Source of the DNA: Opitutia bacterium
GTDB taxonomy: Bacteria > Verrucomicrobiota > Verrucomicrobiia > Opitutales > Opitutaceae
Reading direction: 5' to 3'
Assembly (NCBI GenBank): GCA_016190985.1
Contig: JACPPI010000007.1
Span: 175,577 to 239,576, forward strand
DNA: 64,000 bases
Of this stretch, positions 26,933-38,298 are shown one piece after another; positions within the stretch are counted from its first letter, which is position 1, and every line of letters starts with the position of its first letter. The notes beneath the pieces were generated by a model. The model was not told the DNA's origin. It made no database searches and was given only the letters and a program-made list of their open reading frames with translations. The position numbers and the translations under genes were made by a program.

Positions 26933-27610
26933 TCAACCCAGGCCGTTGCGCAGGCACCAGCGCACGAGCGTGGGCACGTCGTGCAGGCCGAGCTTGGCCA
27001 GGATGCGCGCCCGGTGTTTTTCCACCGTGCGCGTGCTGAGCCCGAGTTGCTCGGCCACCTCCTTCGAGACCAGGCCGCGCGCGACGAGGCGCACGACCTC
27101 CTGCTCGCGCCCCGACAGCGCCTCCGCGCCAAGGCGGGGCAGCGGCGGCTCGCTGGCGAGGGACGAGGGCACGGGCGGCGGCACCGTGGCGGAGAAAAAC
27201 ATGCCGCCGTCGAGCACGCATTGCACGGCGCGGTCGATCTGCTCGAGCGGGGAGTTTTTGTCCACAAAACCGGCGACGCCGAGCGAGACCAGCTCGGCCG
27301 GCAGCCGGGCCTCCGGATGGGCGGTGAGCATCACCACGCGGGTGGCGATGCCGCGCTGCCGCAGCTCGCGCACGAGGTCGCGCCCGTCCATGTCGCGCAG
27401 GTAGAGGTCGGCGATCAGCAGGTCGGGCGGGGCGGCGAGGCAGGCGGCCAGGGCTGCGCGGCCGTCGCCGAAATCGAGCAGCTCCGCCGGTTGGAAGCGG
27501 CGCTGCAGCGCATCCTTCAGCAGTCCGCGGAAAGTCGCGGTGTCGTCCACCAGGACAAAGCGCGGCGCGTTGGGTGGGTTGGTGGCCATGGCCAGGTTGA
27601 GCACACGCAT
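26933..27610 (-). CDS. LuxR/NarL-family response regulator
   Basis: 225 residues from ATG 27610. A receiver domain (FVLVDDTATFRGLLKDAL, phospho-acceptor Asp68 in LLIADLYLRDMDG, VVMLTAH, GFVDKN) is followed by a LuxR-type helix-turn-helix at about 165-220 (LSGREQEVVRLVARGLVSKEVAEQL, STRTVEKHRARI). The start 27610 has a GGGCCGGGAC stretch upstream; an internal ATG at 27589 is possible. It converges with the TPR kinase with no base between the stops, so antisense overlap of the two transcripts is expected. It is the likely cognate partner. Confidence 0.9.
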   Translation of the reverse strand: MRVLNLAMATNPPNAPRFVLVDDTATFRGLLKDALQRRFQPAELLDFGDGRAALAACLAAPPDLLIADLYLRDMDGRDLVRELRQRGIATRVVMLTAHPEARLPAELVSLGVAGFVDKNSPLEQIDRAVQCVLDGGMFFSATVPPPVPSSLASEPPLPRLGAEALSGREQEVVRLVARGLVSKEVAEQLGLSTRTVEKHRARILAKLGLHDVPTLVRWCLRNGLG

Positions 27611-27789
27611 GTCCCGGCCCACTGCAAGACCGGGCTCGCTTACGTAGTTCTACGCCATGCCGGCGGTGGAGGCGTCCCTCTAGGCGGCGGGGGGGAAGAG
27701 GAATACAGTCATGCGCCCCGCACTGCGCTTGCCCGCCGGAAAACCCCGCCGGAAAGCGCCGCGCTGCACCCATCTCCACCCGCCACCGC

Positions 27790-28647
27790 ATGATCCGATC
27801 GCGCACCGTTCTCTTCGTGTTTGCCGGCCTGCTCGCCAGCCTGGCGGCCGCCGAGGGACCGGCCCACGCGAATTTCGCCTTCGAGAGCGGCGGCCACAGG
27901 CTGACCGTGTGGTATCACCGGCCCGCCGCCGCGCCGGCGGACGCGCCCGTGCTCTTTGTCATCCACGGGGTGGGGCGGAACGCCGAGGAATACCTGGCCG
28001 ACTGGATCGAGCTGGCCGAGCAGAAGAAGTTCCTGCTGGTGGCGCCGGAGTTTTCCAAGGCGGAGTTTCCCGGCGAGGAGGCCTTCAACTCCGGCAACCT
28101 GTTCGACGCGGCGGGGCGGGCGCTGCCGCGCGCGCAATGGTCCTACAGCATGATCGAGCCGATGTTCGACACGGTGCGCGCGCGCCTCGGCAGCGCCCGG
28201 AACGATTACCTGATCTACGGCCACTCGGCCGGGGCGCAGTTTGTGCAGCGTTTCCTCTACTTCGTGCCCCAGGCGCGGGTCACCCGCGCCTGCGCCGCCA
28301 ACGCGGGCTGGTATATGCTGCCCGAGTTGAGCCGGGACTATCCCTACGGCCTGAAGGGCACGCCGGCCGACGCGGCGGCGCTGCGCACGGCGTTCGCGCG
28401 GCCGGTGGTGATCCTGCTCGGCGAGGCCGACACCGACCCGAACCATGCCGCGCTGCGGCACACGCCCGAGGCCGACGCCCAGGGCCTTTGCCGCTTCGCC
28501 CGCGGCCAGTATTTCTTTGCCCGCGCCAAAACGGCGGCAGACGCCATGCAGGCGCCGTTCCACTGGACGCTGGCCACCGCGCCCGGCATCGCGCACTCTA
28601 ACAAGGGCATGGCGCCCTTCGCCGCCCGCCAGTTGTTCTCCGAGTGA
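27790..28647 (+). CDS. Secreted alpha/beta-hydrolase
   Basis: 285 residues with a signal peptide (MIRSRTVLFVFAGLLASLAAAE). The alpha/beta-hydrolase features are the oxyanion region VLFVIHGVGRNAEEY and the nucleophile elbow YGHSAGAQFV; a later VILLGEADTDPNH supplies the acid and the last segment (GIAHSNKG) offers the histidine. It resembles poly(hydroxyalkanoate)-depolymerase-like and feruloyl-esterase-like exported hydrolases; the ester substrate is unknown. The TonB receptor starts 20 bases downstream on the same strand, so cleavage outside the cell and uptake of the product look coupled. Confidence 0.85.
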   Translation: MIRSRTVLFVFAGLLASLAAAEGPAHANFAFESGGHRLTVWYHRPAAAPADAPVLFVIHGVGRNAEEYLADWIELAEQKKFLLVAPEFSKAEFPGEEAFNSGNLFDAAGRALPRAQWSYSMIEPMFDTVRARLGSARNDYLIYGHSAGAQFVQRFLYFVPQARVTRACAANAGWYMLPELSRDYPYGLKGTPADAAALRTAFARPVVILLGEADTDPNHAALRHTPEADAQGLCRFARGQYFFARAKTAADAMQAPFHWTLATAPGIAHSNKGMAPFAARQLFSE

Positions 28648-28667
28648 TTTTCCAACCCACCAGCACC

Positions 28668-31600
28668 ATGAGCCCAACCCCCACCTCCCCCCGCCGCCTC
28701 TCCGCCGCCACCTGGCTGGCGGGTGCGGCGTTTGCCGTGACCTTGTCCGCCCAGCAGGTCACCCCGCCGGCCGCCGCGCCGGCGGCCCCGGAAGAAAAAG
28801 TCGTCCAGCTTGAACGCTTCACCGTCACCGGCACGAACATCAGGCGCCTCGACCAGGAGAAGGTTTTGCCCGTCACCGTGCTCGACCAGCAGGCGATGGA
28901 CGCCCGCGACGCCTCGCAGGCCTCCGACCTGCTCACCTCGCTGTCGCAGGTCACCGGCCTGCCCGGCAACGAGACCGCGACGCTCGGCGCCACCGCGCGC
29001 GGCGACAACGCCACCGTCTCGCTCCGCGGCATCCCCTCCAGCAACACCCTCGTGCTGCTGAACGGCCGCCGCCTGCCGCCGCACCCCATCAGCCAGGGCG
29101 AGGCCGGCGTGCCCACGCTCTCGACCAACGTCAACCAGCTGCCCAACCGCGGCCTCGACCGCATCGACGTGCTGCGCGACGGCGCCTCCGCCATCTACGG
29201 CACCGACGCCGTGGCGGGCGTGGTCAACTACGTCACCCGCCGGAACTTCACCGGCACCGAGCTGCAGCTGCGCTATGGCGAGACCAGGCTCGGCGACGGG
29301 CAGGAATACCGGGCGACGCTCATGCACGGCTTTGAGTTCGCCGGCGGCAAGGGCCGCGGCCTGGTCACGCTCGACTACTACAAGCGCGCGGCGATGTTCG
29401 CCCGCGACCGCGCCTTCTCGGCCGAGGCCGACAACAGCTCCCGCGCCCCGGCGCCGTGGAATGTCCCGACCAACACCACCTTCAACCTCCGCTCGGCCAC
29501 GACCGAATACGGCAGCTACATCCTCGGCACCGTCACGGCCACGGACGCCTTCGGCAGCGTCAGCGGCTTCACCGGGGCGCGCCCGGCCGGCGTGCCCGCG
29601 ACGCTGGCCTCCGCCGCCGGCGTGTTCTTCCTCGCGCCCAACGGCGCCGGGGGCGTGCAGTTCCTCACCGCCACGCCCAGCCGCGCCGGCGTCACCCATG
29701 ACTATTACTGGAACAACAACGCCTACCGCGTCATCCAGCCGGAGTCGAAGCGCGCCACGCTCTTCGCCAGCGGCGACTACGAGATCAACGCCCGCCTCTC
29801 GGCCTTCGCCGACCTGAGCTATTACCGCGCCGATTCCCTCACCGTGCGCGAGCCCGACGGCATCACGCAGAGCACGGACGGTTTCATCATCGTGCCCGTC
29901 ACGAATCCCTTCAACCCCTTCGGCAACCGCTTCTGGTCCCCGACCGGCGCGCCCAACGCCGACGGCACGCCGCGCCTCACCGGCACGCCCTCGGCCGTCT
30001 CCATCACCAACAAGCGCCTCACCGACCTGATGTCGCGCACGGCCTCCGTCACCGACACGATCTACCGCGGCGTCGCCGGCCTGCGCGGCAGGCTCTTCGA
30101 CACCTGGAGCTGGGAAGGCGCCTTCGTCTACGCCGAGGCCAAGGTGGACGACGCCGAGGAAGGCCCCAGCCGGAAAAGCCGGTTGAAAAACGCCATCAAC
30201 CAGACGGACCCGTTGCTGACCTTCAACCCCTTCACCCGCACCTTCGCCGTGCAGAACGGCGCGCTCGTGGTCACCGGCGACTACCGGAATCCGGAGTTTG
30301 TGCAGAACACCTTCCGCTCCTCGTTCGTCCGCAGCGGCGTCACCACGCTCGCCAGCGGCGATTTTCGCGCGAGCGGCGACCTCTGGCCGATCTGGGGCGG
30401 CAACACCCTCGGCGCGGCCGTCGGCGGCGAATACCGCTACGAGGGCTACGACGACAGCCGCCCGCCCTTCGCCGGCCTGAACCCCGCCGGCTCCGGCCTC
30501 GACCCGGCCGCGAACGACTTCCTCGGCTTCTCGCCGAACTCCGACACGCACGGCACGCGCCGCGTGCTCGCCGCCTACGCCGAGGTGGTCGTGCCGCTCG
30601 TCGGCAACAAGTTCAAGCTCCCGCTCGTCCGTTCGCTCGAGCTTTCCGCCTCCGCCCGCTTCGAGAGCTACTCCGACTTCGGCGACACCACCAAGCCCAA
30701 GGTCGGCCTGAACTGGCGGCCGGCCCCCTGGGTGCTGGTGCGCGGCTCCTACAACGAGGGGTTCCGCGCCCCCAACCTGGCGCAGCTCTTCACCGGCACC
30801 CTTATCCGCACGGTGACCGGCAGCACCGACACCTACCGCAGCCCCGTCACCGGCCTGCCCACCGACGGCCCGTCGAACCGCCGCAGCGTCGCCTCGGGCA
30901 ACCGCGATCTCCAGCCGGAAGAATCGAAGGGCAAGTCCGCCGGCCTCGTCGTCGAGGTGCCGGTGCTCAAGGGCCTCTCCTTCGGCGTCGACTACTGGGA
31001 GACCGCGCAGACCAACGTGATCGCCTCCTCCGGCTCCATCGCCGACGACAGCCAGGCGCTCAACGCCGCCACCCAGGCCGCGCTCGCCGCCGGCCAGGCC
31101 ATCGGCGCCATCGACCTCGGCTCGGGCACGGCCAGTTACAAGGGCGACGGCTCCGTCGTCCGCCTCCCGGTCACGCAGGCCGACCGCGACGCCTTCAACA
31201 CCTTCAACTCCACCCGCACGCCGGACAACCAGAAGGCCGTGGTCGGCGCCATCGACATCCTGCGCACGACCTACTTCAACAAGTCCTCCCAGTTCGTGAA
31301 CGGGCTGGATCTCGACCTGACCTACCGGTTCCCGAAACTCGCGCTCGGCACCTTCACCTTCACCACCACCTGGACGAAGCTCATCGACTTCTATGCCTAC
31401 AACGCCGCCGGCGCCTCGCGCGCCAACCTGCTGTGGACGAACGCGACCGCGGTTGGCGGCGCGACGCCGAAATGGCGCGGCAGCGCCTCGCTCAGCTGGC
31501 GGCGCCAGGACTGGAGCGCCAGTTTTTCCGCCTACTACATCGGCGACTACAGCGACGCCGGGGCCACCACGACCCAGTCCATCGCCGATTCGCTCGGCAA

Positions 31601-31871
31601 TCCGGGTTACATCGTGCCGGTCTTCACCAACGGCAGCACCGTCTACCGTTACCGCGTGGGCGACTCGATGAGCTACAACGCCAGCGTCTCCTGCCGCATC
31701 CGCGCGCAGGACAACAAGTGGCTCAAGGACACGACCGTCCGTGTCGGCGTGGTGAACCTGTTCAACGCCACCCCGCCGCTCTCGAGCGACTCGCGCGGCT
31801 ACGACCCCGCGGTCTACAACCTGATGGCCCGCGGCCAGTCCTGGTCGCTCCAGATCTCCAAGAAGCTCTGA
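28668..31871 (+). CDS. TonB-dependent outer-membrane receptor
   Basis: 1067 residues. A signal sequence precedes a short linker and a TonB-box-like segment ([17 protein letters not shown], about residues 45-62). The plug domain is complete ([31 protein letters not shown]). The barrel ends with an aromatic/hydrophobic tail, [10 protein letters not shown]. No N-terminal STN domain is present, so it is a transporter without a surface-signalling module. It directly follows the secreted hydrolase and precedes a dicarboxylate carrier. The transported compound is unknown. The ATG at 28668 gives a proper signal peptide; an in-frame start at 28644 overlaps the hydrolase stop and is less likely. Confidence 0.9.
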   Translation: MSPTPTSPRRLSAATWLAGAAFAVTLSAQQVTPPAAAPAAPEEKVVQLERFTVTGTNIRRLDQEKVLPVTVLDQQAMDARDASQASDLLTSLSQVTGLPGNETATLGATARGDNATVSLRGIPSSNTLVLLNGRRLPPHPISQGEAGVPTLSTNVNQLPNRGLDRIDVLRDGASAIYGTDAVAGVVNYVTRRNFTGTELQLRYGETRLGDGQEYRATLMHGFEFAGGKGRGLVTLDYYKRAAMFARDRAFSAEADNSSRAPAPWNVPTNTTFNLRSATTEYGSYILGTVTATDAFGSVSGFTGARPAGVPATLASAAGVFFLAPNGAGGVQFLTATPSRAGVTHDYYWNNNAYRVIQPESKRATLFASGDYEINARLSAFADLSYYRADSLTVREPDGITQSTDGFIIVPVTNPFNPFGNRFWSPTGAPNADGTPRLTGTPSAVSITNKRLTDLMSRTASVTDTIYRGVAGLRGRLFDTWSWEGAFVYAEAKVDDAEEGPSRKSRLKNAINQTDPLLTFNPFTRTFAVQNGALVVTGDYRNPEFVQNTFRSSFVRSGVTTLASGDFRASGDLWPIWGGNTLGAAVGGEYRYEGYDDSRPPFAGLNPAGSGLDPAANDFLGFSPNSDTHGTRRVLAAYAEVVVPLVGNKFKLPLVRSLELSASARFESYSDFGDTTKPKVGLNWRPAPWVLVRGSYNEGFRAPNLAQLFTGTLIRTVTGSTDTYRSPVTGLPTDGPSNRRSVASGNRDLQPEESKGKSAGLVVEVPVLKGLSFGVDYWETAQTNVIASSGSIADDSQALNAATQAALAAGQAIGAIDLGSGTASYKGDGSVVRLPVTQADRDAFNTFNSTRTPDNQKAVVGAIDILRTTYFNKSSQFVNGLDLDLTYRFPKLALGTFTFTTTWTKLIDFYAYNAAGASRANLLWTNATAVGGATPKWRGSASLSWRRQDWSASFSAYYIGDYSDAGATTTQSIADSLGNPGYIVPVFTNGSTVYRYRVGDSMSYNASVSCRIRAQDNKWLKDTTVRVGVVNLFNATPPLSSDSRGYDPAVYNLMARGQSWSLQISKKL

Positions 31872-31885
31872 GCCCGTCATCCGGC

Positions 31886-31922
31886 CTCCGGTCATATTTC
31901 CTCGGGCGAAAAATGACCGGAG
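31886..31922. repeat. Inverted repeat after the receptor gene
   Basis: CTCCGGTCAT (31886-31895) and ATGACCGGAG (31913-31922) are exact inverted copies 14 bases downstream of the receptor stop. There is no T-run. It may terminate transcription or be a regulatory site ahead of dctA. Confidence 0.55.
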
Positions 31923-32029
31923 CGGGATTGCCCGGCGAATGGCGCGAAACGGAAACTCCTTTCAGCTTCGTTTCAGCCTCACCACAGTCTTTCGCGGTCT
32001 CATGCCGTGCGCCACGCCCTGACCAACCC

Positions 32030-33280
<1,251 letters not shown>

Positions 33281-33290
33281 GCCGCTTCGC

Positions 33291-34991
33291 ATGAGAGCCG
33301 CGCGCCAGTTCTGCTCCGGCCTGCTGTTTGCCGGCCTCGCGCTCGCCGCCTGGGGCGCGACCCCGGTGCGGGTCGAGCCGGTCCACGGCGCGCACGGCAT
33401 GGTGGTCGCCGGGCATCCGCAGGCGGCGCAGGCCGGTTTGGACACGCTCAAGGCCGGCGGCAACGCGATCGACGCCGCCATCGCGGTCTCGCTCGCCCTC
33501 GGGGTCGCCGAGCCCTACGGCTCGGGCCTCGGCGGCAAGCTCCTGCTGCTCCATTATGAGGCCGCCACCGGGAAGACTTTCGCGCTGGACGCGATGGATG
33601 CCGCCGGCTCGCTCGAAGTGCCGGCCTATCTGCGGCGGCCGGACGAGGACCGCAGCTACGGCCACGGCTCGGTCTGCGTGCCGGGCCTTGCGGCGGGTCT
33701 CTGGACCGCGCACGGAAAATGGGGCCGGATGAAATGGGCCGACACGGTCGCGCCCGCGATCAGGCTGGCGCGCGAGGGCTTTGAGGTCTTGCCCAAGACG
33801 CGCGACTTTTTCGCCGAGCAGGAGAAGAAACTCCGGCGGGGCGACGCCGGGATCGCCCGGCTCTATCTGCCCGGCGGCCAGCTCCCGGCCGTGGGCTCCC
33901 GGCTGGCCAACGCGGACCTCGCCCGCACGCTGGAACTGCTGGCCGCGCACGGCCGCGACGGTTTTTACCGCGGCCCGGTGGCCGAGGCCATCGTCGCGGC
34001 CTCACGGCAGGGCGGGGGCGTGCTGACGCTCGATGATCTGGCGCGCTACGAGGCGCGGCTCGTCGAGCCCATCGGCATCGGTTTCCGCGGTTATCATGTG
34101 CTCGCCGGCCCGCCGCCGGCCAGCGGGGCGCCGCTTTTCCTGACCATCATGAAAGTGCTGGAGGACGAGGCCTTCGCCGGCGGGCCGCTCCGTTCGCCCG
34201 CCAACCTCGACAAGGTCGGCCGGGCCTGGCGCGAAGTGCTGCCGCTGGTCCAGCAGGCCATCGGCGACGCGCCCGAGGCGCTGTTCAATTTCGAAAGGCT
34301 CGTCGCGCCCGATTCCATCCGGGCTTTGCGCGCCAAGGCCCGCGCCCCGGCGGAACCCGGCCGCCAGGTCGCGTGGGCCGACGACAGCGGTTTTTCCGCC
34401 AGCGCCATGGCCGCGACGACGCACTTCGTCGTCGCCGACGCGGCGGGCAACATCGTGTGCGCCACGCAGTCCCTGAGCCTGCATTTCGGCGCGGGCGTCG
34501 TGCCGCCCGGCACGGGCGTCGTGCTCAACGACTCGATGAGCAATTTCGCCTTCGGTGATCCGGGCGGCATCAACCATGTCGCCCCGGGCAAGCGCCCCCG
34601 CAGCACCATCGCGCCGACGATCGTTTTCCGCGGCGGCCGGCCGGTGCTGGCCCTCGGCATCCCCGGCGCCTCGCGCATCCCGACCGCGCTGCTGCAGGCG
34701 CTGCTCGACCGCCTCGCGTGGGACCGGCCGCTGGCCGACGCCATCGGCGACACGCGCGTGCACTTCGACCGCAATTGGCGGAAGAACGACGAGGAAACCC
34801 TCGAGGCCGAGCGATCGTTCCCGGCGGCGGACGCCGAGGAGCTGCGCCGGCTCGGCTGGAAGGTGGACCTCGTCGAGCCCGCCGGCACCGGCCGCAATTT
34901 CGGCGGCATCAACGCCATCGAATTTCATCCGGGCGGCGGCTGCACCGGCTACGCCGATCCCCGCCGCACGAACGCGGCCCTCGGATACTAG
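33291..34991 (+). CDS. ggt: Gamma-glutamyltransferase (exported)
   Basis: 566 residues with a signal peptide (FCSGLLFAGLALAAWG). The family N-terminal block GGNAIDAAIAVSLALGVAEPYGSGLGG is present. The autocatalytic cleavage/nucleophile site is MAATTHFVV, with Thr376 as the expected new N-terminus of the small subunit. Downstream are VLNDSMSNF and GKRPRSTIAPTIV, which line the active site. The enzyme releases or transfers the gamma-glutamyl group of glutathione and related peptides in the periplasm. It starts 10 bases after dctA, so peptide cleavage and uptake of glutamate may be linked. It is followed by a 119-bp palindromic element. Confidence 0.92.
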   Translation: MRAARQFCSGLLFAGLALAAWGATPVRVEPVHGAHGMVVAGHPQAAQAGLDTLKAGGNAIDAAIAVSLALGVAEPYGSGLGGKLLLLHYEAATGKTFALDAMDAAGSLEVPAYLRRPDEDRSYGHGSVCVPGLAAGLWTAHGKWGRMKWADTVAPAIRLAREGFEVLPKTRDFFAEQEKKLRRGDAGIARLYLPGGQLPAVGSRLANADLARTLELLAAHGRDGFYRGPVAEAIVAASRQGGGVLTLDDLARYEARLVEPIGIGFRGYHVLAGPPPASGAPLFLTIMKVLEDEAFAGGPLRSPANLDKVGRAWREVLPLVQQAIGDAPEALFNFERLVAPDSIRALRAKARAPAEPGRQVAWADDSGFSASAMAATTHFVVADAAGNIVCATQSLSLHFGAGVVPPGTGVVLNDSMSNFAFGDPGGINHVAPGKRPRSTIAPTIVFRGGRPVLALGIPGASRIPTALLQALLDRLAWDRPLADAIGDTRVHFDRNWRKNDEETLEAERSFPAADAEELRRLGWKVDLVEPAGTGRNFGGINAIEFHPGGGCTGYADPRRTNAALGY

Positions 34992-34992
34992 A

Positions 34993-35111
34993 GGCTATCC
35001 GGAAACCGGGCTTTTGTGGTGGGGCAGCGTGCTTGCACGCGCTCGTTGCTCTCTGCGGCGCGCCCAAGGTCGCTGGCCCACAAATGCCCACGTAAGGGTT
35101 TTCGGATAGCC
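34993..35111. repeat. 119-bp compound palindrome
   Basis: Ends GGCTATCCGGAAACC (34993-35007) and GGTTTTCGGATAGCC (35097-35111) are near-perfect inverted copies. Inside sit a second inverted pair (TTGTGG near 35013 and CCCACAA near 35076) and small hairpins (GCGTGCTTGCACGC). The inner part resembles the type B elements at 1814 and 20498. It follows ggt and precedes the HMG-CoA-lyase-like gene by 94 bases. Confidence 0.7.
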
Positions 35112-35205
35112 CCTGGGGTCCGGCGACGCCGGGAATCGCCGACGCGGGCGGAAAAGTATCTTGGCTCCCTGTCGGCTGGCGGCATAACTCACCGGCAACA
35201 CCGGC

Positions 35206-36174
35206 ATGAACCCGACGCCTCCAGCCTCCCGCACCCCGCCCTTCGACGTGCTCGTGCGCGAGGTCGGCCCACGCGACGGCTTGCAGTCCATCGCCCGGAC
35301 CATGCCCACCGAGGCCAAGCACCGCTGGATCACGGCGCTGGCGGCCAGCGGCCTCCGCACCATTGAGGCAGGTTCGTTTGTCTCGCCGAAACTGCTGCCC
35401 CAGATGGCCGACGCGGCCGCGATCGTGCGGCAGGCGCTGACCATTCCCGGCCTCGCCGTGGCCGCGCTCGCGCCGAATCTGCGGGGCGCACGCGATGCGT
35501 TCGCGGCCGGCGCGCCGGAGCTGGTGCTCACGGTTTCAGCGTCGAACGAGCACAGCCTGGCCAATGTGCGCATGACCACCGAACAGGCCGTGGCCGAGGC
35601 GAAGAAAATCTGCGAGTGGCGCGGCGCTTTGCCGGCGGACCAGCGGCCGTTTGTGGGCGTGGCGCTCTCGACTTCCTTTGGGTGCTCGTTGTCCGGTCCG
35701 GTCAGCGAGGACCGCGTGGTGGCGCTCGCGGTGCAGCTGGCGGCGGGCGGAGCCGACGCGGTGCACCTCGCCGACACGGTGGGCTATGCCAATCCGGTGC
35801 AGGTGAAACGGCTCACCGCGCGGGTGAAGCGCGAGCTTGGAGGCAAACTGGGTGCGGGGCATTTTCACAACACGCGCGGCCAGGGCCTGGCGAATGCCGT
35901 CGCCGCCCTCGAGGCCGGAGTCACCGCCCTCGATTCATCGCTCGGCGGCCTTGGCGGCTGCCCCTATGCGCCGGGCGCCACCGGCAACATCGTGACCGAG
36001 GATCTCGTGTTTCTCCTCGAGTCGATGGGTTTGCGCACCGGCATAGACTTGGAAAAGCTCATCGCCGCGCGCGCCATCGTCGCGGCGGCGCTGCCGGGCG
36101 AGCCGCTCTACGGGCATCTCGCCGATGCCGGCCTGCCGAAGGGCTTCGTTTACGCCGCGACCGCCAGATCATGA
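35206..36174 (+). CDS. mvaB: Hydroxymethylglutaryl-CoA lyase-family enzyme
   Basis: 322 residues, a TIM-barrel of the HMGL-like family. Seen: VREVGPRDGLQS (metal Asp and Arg), EAGSFVSPKLLPQM, STSFGCSLSGPV, HLADTVGYANP, GHFHNTRGQGLANA (metal His pair) and GLGGCPYAPGATGN, which includes the flexible-loop Cys of HMG-CoA lyase. The presence of all these, including the Cys motif, favours HMG-CoA lyase (leucine/acetoacetate metabolism) over homocitrate or isopropylmalate synthases. No other leucine-degradation gene is nearby. The start at 35206 is the first ATG with in-family sequence after it. Confidence 0.88.
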   Translation: MNPTPPASRTPPFDVLVREVGPRDGLQSIARTMPTEAKHRWITALAASGLRTIEAGSFVSPKLLPQMADAAAIVRQALTIPGLAVAALAPNLRGARDAFAAGAPELVLTVSASNEHSLANVRMTTEQAVAEAKKICEWRGALPADQRPFVGVALSTSFGCSLSGPVSEDRVVALAVQLAAGGADAVHLADTVGYANPVQVKRLTARVKRELGGKLGAGHFHNTRGQGLANAVAALEAGVTALDSSLGGLGGCPYAPGATGNIVTEDLVFLLESMGLRTGIDLEKLIAARAIVAAALPGEPLYGHLADAGLPKGFVYAATARS

Positions 36175-36258
36175 ACGAGCCACCCGCTTGCGCCGACCGG
36201 AGCATGCCCTTTCTGGGTTGAGCCGACTCCATTGATGAACCTGGAAAAAACAGTTGAA

Positions 36259-36392
36259 ACCACGGACTTCGCAGATGACACGGATTATCAATCCATGCCG
36301 GATCCTTGCCTCTTCACCCGTTGGGTGAATGGATTTGGAACAGTTATTTCCGGGCAAATTCCTCTATCCGTGCGATCTGTGGAATCTGTGGT
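36259..36392. repeat. 134-bp inverted-repeat element
   Basis: Left arm 36259-36285 (begins ACCACGGACTTCGCAGATGA) and right arm 36366-36392 (ends GGAATCTGTGGT) are imperfect inverted copies of about 27 bases. The middle has a further small hairpin (CACCCGTTGGGTG). The arms match the repeat-like sequence that ends the methyltransferase remnant at 11442-11475. It lies in the 241-bp gap before the porin gene; no gene seen there. Confidence 0.75.
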
Positions 36393-36415
36393 CAAATTGA
36401 ACTGCGGAAATTAGG

Positions 36416-37600
36416 ATGAAAAAACCATCCGCCTTCATTTTCGCGCTCGCCTCTCTGTCACTCGCGGGCCTGACCGCGGCGGCGGCGCCGACGGTCGAGG
36501 AGCGGCTCAAGGCGCTGGAAGAGCAGGTGCACTCGCTGGCGGCCGAGAATGCCCGGCTCAGGCAGCAGCTCGGCTGGAAGGACGCCGTCGCGCCGGTGCT
36601 GCCGCAGCCGGGCGGCAAGGAGACCAGGCTGGTCGTGGGGGGCTTTCTCCAGGCGCAGGCCGAGTTCGGCCACGCCTCCGACCCGCGCTGGAACGGCGTG
36701 CGCGACCGCTTCCTTTTCCGCCGCGCCCGCATCTACCTCGCCGGCAGTTTCGCCGAGGATTTTGACTTCAAGGCCGAGCTTGACCTCCAGGGCAACACGC
36801 TCGGCGCGGCCGCCGGCCAGCTGGCGCGCGCCAATGAAATCTACATCAACTGGCGCAAATATCCTTTCGCCAACCTCCGCTTCGGCCAGCTCAAGCCGGC
36901 CTACGGCGGCGAGGCGCTGGCCAGCGACACCGGCATCTACACCGTCGAGCGCTCCCTCTCCAGCGACCGGCTGGCGGACGGACGCCAGCTCGCCGTCAGC
37001 GTGACGGGCGATGTGCTCGGCAAAAAATTTAACTACCTCGCGATGGTGGCCAACGGCAACGGCGCGAACGTCAGCGCCAATGACAACAGCCGGTTCGCGA
37101 AGTCCGCGCGCGTGAGCTTCACCCCCGCCGCCAGCGCCGCCGCCAAGTTCACCATCGCGGTCAACGGGCTGTGGACGCGCGACGTGGCGGTCGCCAAAAG
37201 CGACTTCGGCCTCCCGGGCAACCTCTTCACCGGCTCCCGCGCCATGAGCGGCGTGGACGCGACCTGGACCCACGGCCGGCTCGACGTGAACGCGGAGTGG
37301 CTGCACGGCACCTTCAAGCCGGTGGCGGCGCTGCCGGCGGCGAAATTCAGCGCCGAGGGCTGGCAGGCCACGCTGGCGTATTTCCTCGTCCCGGCGAAAC
37401 TGCGGCTGGTGCTCCGCGAGGAGCGATTCGACCCGAACACCGCGATCAGCGGCAACACCTACCGGATCTTCACCTTCGGCCTGAACTACTACCTTAAGGG
37501 CGACGACCTCAAGTTCATGCTCAATTACCTCGACGGCCACCAGCCCGGCTCGACGGTCGACGGCGGCCGGGTCGAGAGCCGCGTGCAGGTCGTGTTCTGA
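36416..37600 (+). CDS. OprP/OprO-like phosphate-selective porin
   Basis: 394 residues. A signal peptide (MKKPSAFIFALASLSLAGLTAAAA) is followed by a short coiled coil (VEERLKALEEQVHSLAAENARLRQQL), as in trimeric porins, and then a beta-barrel. The barrel has the family's opening strands (FLFRRARIYLAGSFAEDFDFKAELD) and ends in Phe (VQVVF), the outer-membrane insertion signal. Such porins let phosphate or small anions through, but the specificity residues cannot be checked here. It precedes the FecI-like sigma gene by about 155 bp; co-regulation is not evident. TAGG lies three bases ahead of the ATG. Confidence 0.85.
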   Translation: MKKPSAFIFALASLSLAGLTAAAAPTVEERLKALEEQVHSLAAENARLRQQLGWKDAVAPVLPQPGGKETRLVVGGFLQAQAEFGHASDPRWNGVRDRFLFRRARIYLAGSFAEDFDFKAELDLQGNTLGAAAGQLARANEIYINWRKYPFANLRFGQLKPAYGGEALASDTGIYTVERSLSSDRLADGRQLAVSVTGDVLGKKFNYLAMVANGNGANVSANDNSRFAKSARVSFTPAASAAAKFTIAVNGLWTRDVAVAKSDFGLPGNLFTGSRAMSGVDATWTHGRLDVNAEWLHGTFKPVAALPAAKFSAEGWQATLAYFLVPAKLRLVLREERFDPNTAISGNTYRIFTFGLNYYLKGDDLKFMLNYLDGHQPGSTVDGGRVESRVQVVF

Positions 37601-37755
37601 GGAGACAGGACCGGAGGCGCGGAATCACTTGAGGCGTTCGGCCACCTTCCAGCCGGCGCCTTGGTTTACTGTTGATCGGGCGGGGAAATTCCCCTGCCAT
37701 GCCGCCACCCCTCCACGCCGGGTTCCGCCGACTGCGGGACTTTTCGTGAACCGCC

Positions 37756-38298
37756 GTGAGTTCACCCCATTCAGAACAAGCCCGCTGGTTTGCCGAAGAA
37801 GTGCAGCCGCATGAGCCGTTGCTGCGGGCGTGGCTGCGCAGCCGGTTTCCCGCGGAATGCGACTTCGACGACATCATCCAGGAGTCCTACCTGCGCGTGC
37901 TGCGGGCCCACGAGCGCGGCCTGCTGCAGTCGCCCAAGGCCTTCCTCTTCGCCATCGCCCGCAATCGCGCGCTGGATCTGCTCCGTCGCCGCAAAACCGC
38001 GCAACCGGTTCCCTTAGTGGAAAACGGGGCCGACGACGTCTTGTATGATGCCGACGATGTCGTCGAGACCGTCGCCCGCAACCAGGAGCTCAAATTTCTG
38101 ACCCAAGCCATCCAGTCACTGCCCGACCGCTGCCGCCAGGTGTTCACCTTGCGGAAGGTCTACGGCATGTCCCAGGCGGAGATCGCGCAGAAACTCGGCA
38201 TCTCCGAGCACACGGTTTCCGCCCAGCTTACCATCGGCGTGCATAAATGCACGGAGTTCATGGCCCGTTACCGGCAGGAAAAAGGCCCCCGCCCATGA
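37756..38298 (+). CDS. ECF sigma factor, FecI type
   Basis: 180 residues from GTG 37756. Region 2 is LLRAWLRSRFPAECDFDDIIQESYLRVL and ARNRALDLLRRRK; region 4 is LPDRCRQVFTLRKVYGMSQAEIAQKLGISEHTVSAQL. This is the FecI branch that works with a FecR anti-sigma factor and a signalling TonB receptor, and both follow here. The stop overlaps the FecR-like start as ATGA. It should drive transcription of the receptor gene at 39432 and perhaps its own operon. No ATG gives a better start; the GTG has in-family sequence from the first residues. Confidence 0.92.
   Translation: MSSPHSEQARWFAEEVQPHEPLLRAWLRSRFPAECDFDDIIQESYLRVLRAHERGLLQSPKAFLFAIARNRALDLLRRRKTAQPVPLVENGADDVLYDADDVVETVARNQELKFLTQAIQSLPDRCRQVFTLRKVYGMSQAEIAQKLGISEHTVSAQLTIGVHKCTEFMARYRQEKGPRP

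Noticed and set aside
37627..37680. Minus-strand tail reading GWKVAERLK, like the end of the 54-residue protein
   Set aside because: Only about 20 coherent residues, no start codon and no hydrophobic part; may be chance or a decayed gene.
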